Source of the DNA: Hymenoscyphus infarciens
Taxonomy: Eukaryota > Ascomycota > Leotiomycetes > Helotiales > Helotiaceae
Direction: 5' to 3'
Assembly: GCA_001414345.1 (NCBI GenBank)
Contig: LLCB01000247.1
Span: 1-64,000 of the forward strand
Length of the DNA stretch: 64,000 nt
Part shown: piece by piece, positions 57,061 to 64,000 of the stretch
Layout of the letters: the number at the start of each line of letters is the position of its first letter
Position numbering within the stretch: position 1 is the stretch's first letter
The notes under the pieces: model-generated
Databases searched by the model: none
What the model was told of the DNA's origin: nothing
The model's input: only the letters and a program-made list of their open reading frames with translations
Position numbers and translations under genes: made by a program

Positions 57061-59409
57061 ATGGCTCCAGTGGCTACGAAACGATCAGCTCCTTACGCGC
57101 AAAGAAAGGCAGGTTCTAAAAAGCGACAAAAAATAGAACCATCAACGCCAGCTGCAGCGCTCGCGCAAGATAGCGATGTACGAAAGCAACCCGTGGCGGT
57201 AGATTCTCTGCCATGGAACGAAGTACAGCTGCCAGAGATGTTCGATGATGCTGAGGGATTTTTTGGTCTCGAGGAAGTTGAGGGCGTCGAGGTTGTGCGG
57301 GAGGGAGATCATGTCAAGTTTGTTAGTAGAAGGTGAAAATGTGCTGCATGGTAGTGTTGACTTTATCTAGGTTTCTGCCAAACCCGTCACTGTTGAATAT
57401 GACGATGAGGAATTCGAAGGATTTGGAGAGGATCCAGTTCAGCCAGAAGCTACCGAAAAAGACCTAAAACCTTCTGCCGTACCCGAAGCTACCAAACCTG
57501 CGAAAGAAACCAAGGACAAGAAAGAGAAAAAAGCAAAAAAGGACAAGAAGGATAAGAAGAAGCAGCCAGAGCCGGAATTGGAGGCAGAGGAGGAAGTGGA
57601 GGAAGTGGACAAAGCTGCAGTCAATGTATTCGATGTCCTTGGAGAAAATGAAGAGGAGGGAATCGATGTCACGGCATGGTCCGAGTTGGAGTTATCAGGA
57701 AAAATGCTTTCTGGTCTATCGAAACTCGGCTTTCCAAAACCTACTCCTATCCAGTCGGCAGCTATACCGGAAATTTTGGCCGGACATGATGTGGTTGGAA
57801 AAGCATCTACAGGATCTGGAAAAACTTTGGCTTTCTCCATACCCATAATTGAGAATTGGCTCGAGGCATACGGAGAACTAGACGAGGATGAGTTAAAAGC
57901 AGTCCGCCCTCCCACAGCTTTAATTCTATCACCAACTCGAGAATTGGCACATCAATTAACGGATCATATCATTGCCCTGTGTAAAGGACTCGAAACTTCA
58001 CCATGGATTGCAACTGTCACTGGTGGTTTATCTGTTCAGAAACAACAACGTCAATTGGCGAGAGCTGATATTATAATCGGTACTCCTGGACGTTTATGGG
58101 AGGTTATAAGCTCAGACATTGAATTGTCAGCATCAATCAAGCAGATTAAGTTTCTGGTTGTAGATGAAGCCGATCGTTTACTTACAGACGGACATTTCAA
58201 GGAGGCCGATCAAATTTTGACAGCCTTAGACAGACAACAAGACGTTGATGAGGAAGATATTATTCCAACTCGCCAGACTTTGATCTTTTCTGCTACCTTT
58301 CACAAGGGCCTGCAACAAAAACTTGCTGGAAAAGGAAAGCAGGGCCTCATGGGTGACAACGAGTCTCTGGAATATTTACTTAAAAAGGTCAATTTCCGAG
58401 AAGATAAGCCTAAGTTTATTGATGTCAATCCCATTTCTCAAATGGCCGAGGGACTTAAAGAGGGACTCGTCGAATGTGGAGGTACTGAAAAGGTATTAAT
58501 TTCCCCACATCCTTCATGATATACTGCTAACAGCCATAGGATTTATACCTCTATTCACTCCTTTTATACCATCCAAATCAACGCACTTTAATTTTCACCA
58601 ACTCCATTCACTCAGTACGACGTCTCACCCCACTACTCCAAAATCTCAACATCCCAGTCTTCGCAATCCACTCCGAGATGATGCAAAAAGCCAGACTTCG
58701 CTCAATCGAGCGTTTCTCATCTCCAAAATCTCCTGGATCGATAATGATCGCCACCGATATCGCAGCAAGAGGTCTCGATATTGGAGGCGTCAATCTCGTT
58801 ATCCATTACCATCTTCCAAGAACGGCTGATATGTATGTCCACCGCTCTGGTCGTACAGCACGTGGAGATGCTTCGGGATCAAGTGTTCTGCTTTGCGCGC
58901 CTGAAGAAATTGTTGGTATGAGGAGACTTGTTGCAAAAGTACATGCGCAAAATGCTATGGCTGGTGGTGGGAATAAATCAAAGTACTACATGCGCTCCCT
59001 CGATATCGACCGAAAGGTCGTGGCGAGACTAAAGCCTAGAGTTACTCTCGCGAAGAAAATCGCAGATAGCACATTAGCCAAGGAGAAGAAAGGTCATAAC
59101 GACGATTGGTTGAGGAAGGCTGCTGAGGAACTGGGGACTGAATATGATAGTGAGGAGTTTGAAAATGCGGGCGGAGAGCGGAAGGGAAGGGGGACGGGGA
59201 GGAAGAAGAAGGAGAAGGAGGCTAGAGGTTTGAGCAAGAACGAGTTGGGTGCGCTGAGAGCAGAGTTGAAGGGTTTGTTGAGTCAACGGGTTAATGTTGG
59301 GACTAGCGAGAGGTATCTTACGAGTGGGACTGTGGATATACATGAGTTATTGAAGGGGGCGAAAGGCGAGTTCTTGGGGAGGATTGAGGGGATTGGTATG
59401 GATGTGTAG
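57061..59409 (+). CDS. MAK5: ATP-dependent RNA helicase Mak5 (DEAD box)
   Basis: Three exons, 57061-57321, 57371-58492 and 58540-59409 (introns 49 and 47 bp), give 750 residues; yeast Mak5 has 773. The N-terminus is basic (KAGSKKRQK) and carries LPWNEVQLPEMFDDAEGFFGLEE, a Mak5-specific segment, then a Lys/Glu-rich stretch. Helicase motifs: Q motif GFPKPTPIQ, ASTGSGKT at about 230, PTRELAHQ, VVDEADRLL with DEAD at about 352, SAT at about 393, ARGLDIGGVNLVIHY and HRSGRTARG at about 561. Mak5 acts in the nucleolus in early maturation of the 60S subunit. The C-terminus is Lys/Glu-rich with a helical end. Intron 1 has a GTTAGT donor. Confidence 0.95.
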
Positions 59410-59842
59410 GGGCGTAAATAGAGAATGAAAATTGAATACCAAACGTGGAAACTATGATCTAGTACTATTAGGGATAAAAGATTAGCGAGCCATAGTGACG
59501 CGCCTAGAGTCATGAGTAGAATTTTTTGAAAATTGGATTTCGAATTTTTGGTTTTAGTTTTGGTTTTGGTATTCTTTTAGAATTGTATTCCGATTTTTCA
59601 AATATTAAACTTCACTATTGACCCAAAATTCAGCAATACGTCAAAGTCGCGTCAGTCACGTCAGTCGCGTCACCCTCTAGCATCACCGTGTAAAGTGGCG
59701 TTAACTTTGCCGCTTTTCAACCTGCAACTTTCCATCCAACAACCAACCAATTCTAAATTTTGCGATTTGCAATTCCGGACTGCGAATCAATTTCCAATTT
59801 TCTTTTCCATTTCCGATTTCCGATTTCCGATTTCCGACAACC
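59410..59842. other. Intergenic region with TTTCCGA repeats
   Basis: It holds an AT-rich segment with GGTTTT repeats, the CGTCA cluster listed separately, and, just before the next ATG, several TTTCCGA/TTTCCGATTTCCGA copies (59799-59836). Confidence 0.6.
59639..59672. promoter_or_regulatory. Four phased CGTCA sites
   Basis: CGTCA occurs at 59639, 59650, 59659 and 59668, 11, 9 and 9 bp apart. Its complement TGACG is the half-site of CRE/ATF-type bZIP regulators. The cluster lies about 170 bp upstream of the next start codon. Function is inferred. Confidence 0.45.
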
Positions 59843-62800
59843 ATGCCACCAAAACGTCGGGTCAGCGCACCCCCAAACCGCATCTACAAATCATCCGCGT
59901 TACTCCGCCAAGCCAAACTGCCGGCATTGAGGAAACGCGTGGGATACGGGAAACATGCTGGGAGGATGGTTCCTAAGGTTGATAATACTTTGACGCAAAT
60001 GGATTTCGTTGTTATGGCACAGAAGGAGTTGGAAGATGACGATGAGGATATGGAAGGGGATTTGGAGGATGAAGAGGAGGGGTATGTGCAGGAGAAGAAG
60101 AAGATCCCCCGTGCGCGGGGGAGTAAGAGGAGGAAGACTATGGGTGATCTGCCGGAGAGTACGTCGAACAGTTATCATACGCAGACTATTACGCAGTTGG
60201 ATTGGAGTTTTAGTTCTGCGATGGAGGGGGAGGGGGATGATGAACCGATACAAGAAAATGCGCCGGAAGCAATGGAGGGGGAGGACGAGCCAGTACGGGA
60301 AGATGCGATGGATGAGGATGAAGATGTAGATGATAATCCGACGTCCTCGAAACCCAGAAAGTCGACTAAGAAAGGCAAATTTCCCAAAGTCTCCAGGTTT
60401 TACAAGAAGAAATCCCCAGATCCAGTTTTGGAACTTGATACTCAGGGAAGAGATATATACGATGGGCCGTATTCCTCAGATAAAGCCGCCGGAAATTCGG
60501 AACCAACGAGAAACTCACGTAAAAGAACTTCAACAACAATTCAAGAGGAAGATACGGAGGATGAAGGAGCTGTAAATACTTCCAATACCATATCTACACC
60601 ACAATTCGAGAATCCCATAGAGAAGTCTGGCCCACGGAGAGGTTCCCGTAGAAGAGTACCTGCGCCTATTCAAAAGGTTACCCTCGAGGAAGGAGCGGAA
60701 AATGTGGATGAACCGACGTTTTCAACCCCAGAGGCCAGCAAGGCTAAACAGACCACCAGAGTGCTGAGAGCATCGACAAGAAAACCAATCACTACCGATG
60801 AAGTAAATGCAGAATTACAAGATACTCCCAATTCGCCAATCCAAGCCAAAGTCGTCAAGGCCAGTAAAAAGGCGAGACCAACCAAGAAAGCCAAAAAATC
60901 TGTTGCGGTTCCCTCAGAAGAAGACCAAATCATATTTGATGGCCCATATTCATCGTCACCAGACAAAAGTGCCAATGTATCGAAAAAGAGTTCAGAACCT
61001 TTGCCTCCACCACGAATTGCTAGCCAAGCTGCTATGCCACCACCTCCAACACCACATCGACCTATACGTAGGGAGATCCCATCCTCTCAATCCCCAGCTG
61101 TCACACCACTATCCGCGCTTCGAACACCTTTGAGAGAACAGGCTATAAATGCTACCCCTATTCCATTCAACGCGAATAGAACACCTCGACTAGATACGTT
61201 TGAACCACCCAAGCTGGAGATTCGAGATACATTCGATACTGTTACTGATGATAGTAATCAGAGTGTAGTTTATTCATCTCCAACAACAAAGTCTAGTCCT
61301 ACGAAGAATGTCAGGTTTATTATTCCTGGGGAGGAAGAGAATGCTATGGGACTCGAAGATGGTGATGCTGCCGAAGAGAGCAATGTTCTAGAGTCTCCGT
61401 CTAAGAGAATGGGGTCTAAACCTCCCCGACCCACTCAGACTATTCGTCCAAGTCAAAAAATTGTTATACAGGACTCTGATGCTGAGGAGAGCAACGTCCC
61501 AGACTCTCCGTCAAAGGATACGAGCATTGGCTTATCCCGACCCACTCAGACAGTTCGCCCAAGTCACCGAATTGTAATACAGGACTCCGATGCAGACGAT
61601 TCGGATGAGGATGAGGATACGATAATTGGGGAAGCAGCGCCCCATGTTGAGGTTATGGTCGAAGAATCCATGGTCCAGAGTAACCTCAACGTTGATACTG
61701 AGGTTGTGATGGAGGATGAAGTCGAGGTTGAGGCATGTGAAAATCTACCAATTAACTCACAGAAAGAGCAGCCTCTTGAAAAAGAAAATTCCCAGCAAGA
61801 GCCGGAAACTTGTTATGGTGAAATTGGCCTTGAAACACAATTTGCGGCCAATCACCTCCTTCAGCCGGCCAGAATAAGTCCCGAATTAGGGATTGTGGAT
61901 GAGCATGATGAGCAGGAAGATCAGGAAGAGGCGGAGGAGGTGGAAGAACATCTCACCTTCAAGGAGAAAACTCAAATGATGGAGAGCCAGCGCCTTACAA
62001 CTCAACATGTACTTGCAATGGATCCTAGAACAATGGACTCGGATGTTTTCTTCTCTGCTTCTCATCTAGAAGTTGCTGAGATTGTAAACAGGACGAGAGA
62101 CTATCTATTCCGAGCCTGGGTACTGCCATCAACAGTATCTAGAATATGGATCTATGAAACCAAACCAACATCGACGCTCAGATACATGGCTGTACTTGGA
62201 CCTACTAAAAAGCCTGGGGAGGAGCTCGTGAGTGAAACCGGGAAGGGAAATGCTACTTTCGACAAAAAGAACAACAAATGGCGTGCCTATGCGATATTTG
62301 AACTTTACGAGCTTGCAGATCCACTGTCGTTGGCAGAGTTGAAATCCAATGAGTGGCTGGAACGGGCTCCACCGAAGTTTACCAAGGTCCCACCAGCTGT
62401 GCTCGATCAATTGATGGCGAATCTCTTACCCCCTTTATGGGCTGACGCCGAAAGTGAAGATCCCGAGGAGGATGAACCTGTGGACGATGGAGAAGAAGAT
62501 ATGGACGATAGAGTCCCAGCTTCTCCAGTACCTTCGAGAACCGATACAGATGCAGCCACATCACAATTACTCCACACGATCCGGCAATTTACGCAACCAG
62601 TTTTGGTCCGTGGCTCATCCTCTTCATACCCTTCGAGTCCACCCGTAAAGCTCGAATCACAATATACGGGACCTCAGTTTGTCGAAAACTCGCAACGCGA
62701 AGAAACGCCAATTGAGGAATCGCATTTTGAAGAGCCAGACCTCGACGCGCCTTATATCCAAAATTCACATCCAGATGTAGATCTTGATGCTGAAGAAGAA

Positions 62801-63151
62801 AGGATCCCATCAAGTCAGCAAAGCACTCCTCGAAATCGCCCGCCTGGTCCATCACAAGCAACTACTGTGGATCTCACACAAACCCAAACAGAAACCCCTC
62901 GACATCGTGCAGACAGTATTATACTTGAATCTCCTATCCGTGCTATGAGATCAAGCTCCCCACTTAGACTTCCCAGTTTGAAGGGATCGGATACTAGTGT
63001 CAACCAGCCGCCTGAATCTCTTGTCCCTTATTCGATGGGTTCGTCCGAGATTATGACGAAGAGTCAGATGTTGCCGGAGAGCTTGATGGCTGAGAGTATG
63101 TGGGAGCAGCCGCTGATGGTTATCGATTCTGAGGAGGAGTATGATGATTGA
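59843..63151 (+). CDS. Large acidic, mostly disordered nuclear-type protein with SUMO-interaction-like motifs
   Basis: Single exon, 1102 residues; I do not recognise a named gene. The first 50 residues are basic (MPPKRRVSAPPNRIYKSS, LRKRVGYGKHAGR). Most of the rest is acidic and rich in Ser, Pro, Glu and Asp, with Lys/Arg patches such as KKARPTKKAKK that look like nuclear signals. One compact segment lies at about 730-860 (FFSASHLEVAEIVNRTRDYLF, SRIWIYETKPTSTLRYMAVLG, KWRAYAIFELYELADPLSL). Its strand pattern and IWIYETKPTSTLRYMAVLG resemble a PUA/ASCH-like fold, but this is tentative. Hydrophobic-acidic motifs IVIQDSD at about 540 and 577 and MVIDSEEEYDD at the C-terminus look like SUMO-interaction motifs. 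A 38-residue duplication around the first two (PTQTIRPSQKIVIQDSD / PTQTVRPSHRIVIQDSD) is visible. A chromatin or SUMO-pathway role is inference. Confidence 0.8.
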   Translation: MPPKRRVSAPPNRIYKSSALLRQAKLPALRKRVGYGKHAGRMVPKVDNTLTQMDFVVMAQKELEDDDEDMEGDLEDEEEGYVQEKKKIPRARGSKRRKTMGDLPESTSNSYHTQTITQLDWSFSSAMEGEGDDEPIQENAPEAMEGEDEPVREDAMDEDEDVDDNPTSSKPRKSTKKGKFPKVSRFYKKKSPDPVLELDTQGRDIYDGPYSSDKAAGNSEPTRNSRKRTSTTIQEEDTEDEGAVNTSNTISTPQFENPIEKSGPRRGSRRRVPAPIQKVTLEEGAENVDEPTFSTPEASKAKQTTRVLRASTRKPITTDEVNAELQDTPNSPIQAKVVKASKKARPTKKAKKSVAVPSEEDQIIFDGPYSSSPDKSANVSKKSSEPLPPPRIASQAAMPPPPTPHRPIRREIPSSQSPAVTPLSALRTPLREQAINATPIPFNANRTPRLDTFEPPKLEIRDTFDTVTDDSNQSVVYSSPTTKSSPTKNVRFIIPGEEENAMGLEDGDAAEESNVLESPSKRMGSKPPRPTQTIRPSQKIVIQDSDAEESNVPDSPSKDTSIGLSRPTQTVRPSHRIVIQDSDADDSDEDEDTIIGEAAPHVEVMVEESMVQSNLNVDTEVVMEDEVEVEACENLPINSQKEQPLEKENSQQEPETCYGEIGLETQFAANHLLQPARISPELGIVDEHDEQEDQEEAEEVEEHLTFKEKTQMMESQRLTTQHVLAMDPRTMDSDVFFSASHLEVAEIVNRTRDYLFRAWVLPSTVSRIWIYETKPTSTLRYMAVLGPTKKPGEELVSETGKGNATFDKKNNKWRAYAIFELYELADPLSLAELKSNEWLERAPPKFTKVPPAVLDQLMANLLPPLWADAESEDPEEDEPVDDGEEDMDDRVPASPVPSRTDTDAATSQLLHTIRQFTQPVLVRGSSSSYPSSPPVKLESQYTGPQFVENSQREETPIEESHFEEPDLDAPYIQNSHPDVDLDAEEERIPSSQQSTPRNRPPGPSQATTVDLTQTQTETPRHRADSIILESPIRAMRSSSPLRLPSLKGSDTSVNQPPESLVPYSMGSSEIMTKSQMLPESLMAESMWEQPLMVIDSEEEYDD

Positions 63152-63407
63152 ATTTTGGTAGAGATGGAATTATGGTCGCACATCAGATGAAGAAGTTTAT
63201 GGTTAACCTTCATGCTTGTGCAGATTGGGGTGGTTAGAAGGGGGTGAGCCCCGATAGGATATTATATTGTTGGGTATAAAACTGTACAGAAGATTGATAG
63301 TCGCTTACGAATTCATGAACCCCTTAATAAAAGAGCCAAGAAAAGAAAGACGGAGCTCCATCTGAACACCTTGCGACGAAACCCTTCCCTGGTCTTATGA
63401 AGCCAAG

Positions 63408-64000
63408 CTATGTGCTCCTGGTGCTGTTGCTAACTCCGCTCTTCCCAACACTACTGGTACCCCCTTCTCTAACCCCACCAACCTCCCCAGCCTCCTCCCT
63501 CTTAATCTCCTCTAATTCCCGCTCAAGGGTCTTCGTCAACCTCTCCAGAACCCACTCAGCCTCCTCCTTCCCTCCCATCAACGGACTCCTATTGCCCACC
63601 CAACTCCACTGAACCGTCACCCCCTTTTCCCCATCACCCCCACCACCAATTCCCTCCTCATCCTGTCCATCCCTCGTTTCGGCCTCCCCTTTCTTCCTCT
63701 CTTGCTCTTGCTTGGGTTTCCGTATTGGTTTTCGGTGTTGGAAACTATCCCCTTCATCTTCACCAACAAGTTTTAGGTACCAGGCCCATTCTTCGAAAGT
63801 ATATTTTCGCGGTGGTGAGCTGTTGAGGTGGGAGAGGACGGAGGAGATCTCTTTGATGAGGAGGAGGTGGTAATGGTGTTTATTCTTCGGTAACTTGTCG
63901 TTGCTCTTCCCCTTCCGATGGGCGGATGAATGTTCTTTCTTTGCTTTATCGGATTCCACCTTTTGTTGGGCGGATTCTGGGTCGTTTTTCTTGTGACCTT
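63408..64000 (-). CDS. C-terminal end of a probable TOK-type outward-rectifier K+ channel (partial)
   Basis: A minus-strand frame is open from the right window edge to the stop at 63408, about 197 residues; the 5' part lies outside the window. PPRKYTFEEWAWYLKLVGED and WSWVGNRSPLMGGKEEAEWV followed by LERLTKTLEREL match, as far as I recall, the conserved cytosolic tail of fungal two-pore TOK channels. The edge-side part is a Lys/Glu/Gln-rich, probably helical stretch, followed by HHYHLLLIKEISSVLSHL. No membrane span falls inside the window, so the assignment rests on the tail alone. The frame passes a GTG at 63959 that is not a start. Confidence 0.55.
   Translation of the reverse strand, partial: GHKKNDPESAQQKVESDKAKKEHSSAHRKGKSNDKLPKNKHHYHLLLIKEISSVLSHLNSSPPRKYTFEEWAWYLKLVGEDEGDSFQHRKPIRKPKQEQERKKGEAETRDGQDEEGIGGGGDGEKGVTVQWSWVGNRSPLMGGKEEAEWVLERLTKTLERELEEIKREEAGEVGGVREGGTSSVGKSGVSNSTRST

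Overview
The window looks like nuclear DNA of a filamentous ascomycete (Pezizomycotina; a leotiomycete of the Sclerotinia/Botrytis type would fit, but that is inference). The evidence is short introns of 40-70 bp with CTRAY branch sites, typical ascomycete protein families, and blocks of ordinary base composition alternating with extremely AT-rich blocks whose changes are almost all C-to-T and G-to-A. That pattern is the footprint of repeat-induced point mutation (RIP).

Layout. 1-13185 is one uninterrupted AT-rich satellite built from a monomer of about 47 bp that can fold into two hairpins, with higher-order repeats of 518 bp and about 2.5 kb. 13186-17317 is a gene-poor margin holding a decayed Zn2Cys6 regulator and a small AT-rich relic. 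17318-40369 is a normal gene block: O-methyltransferase (-), Roadblock/LC7 protein (-), two-domain glyoxalase I (+), phosphoglycerate dehydrogenase (+), AAAP amino acid permease (+), a PAN-like single-pass membrane protein (+), an acyl-protein-thioesterase-like hydrolase (+), a ferric reductase (-) and the nucleotide-excision-repair protein Rad4/XPC (-). 40467-51112 is a RIP-degraded transposon nest: a DNA transposon of about 4.2 kb with terminal inverted repeats of about 190 bp, split by a minus-strand Copia-type LTR element of about 6.4 kb. It ends only 97 bp from the Rad4 start codon. 51113-54082 is gene-free and rich in microsatellites. 54083-64000 is a second gene block: a mitochondrial 2-oxoglutarate/malate-type carrier (+), Trm7 (-) and Mak5 (+) sharing a 262-bp divergent promoter, a 1102-residue acidic nuclear-type protein with SUMO-interaction-like motifs (+), and the C-terminal end of a probable TOK-type potassium channel (-, runs off the window).

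There is no gene cluster with one common job. The genes are mostly housekeeping: serine synthesis, methylglyoxal detoxification, amino acid and iron uptake, DNA repair, tRNA methylation and 60S ribosome assembly. Exon joins were worked out by hand from reading phase, splice motifs and family alignment from memory; all the multi-exon models given keep an open frame. Two introns appear to use GC-AG instead of GT-AG splice sites. The features most worth a second look are the double-hairpin satellite, the transposon nest abutting rad4, the apparent dual mitochondrial/cytosolic starts of glyoxalase I, and the SUMO-interaction-like motifs in the 1102-residue protein.
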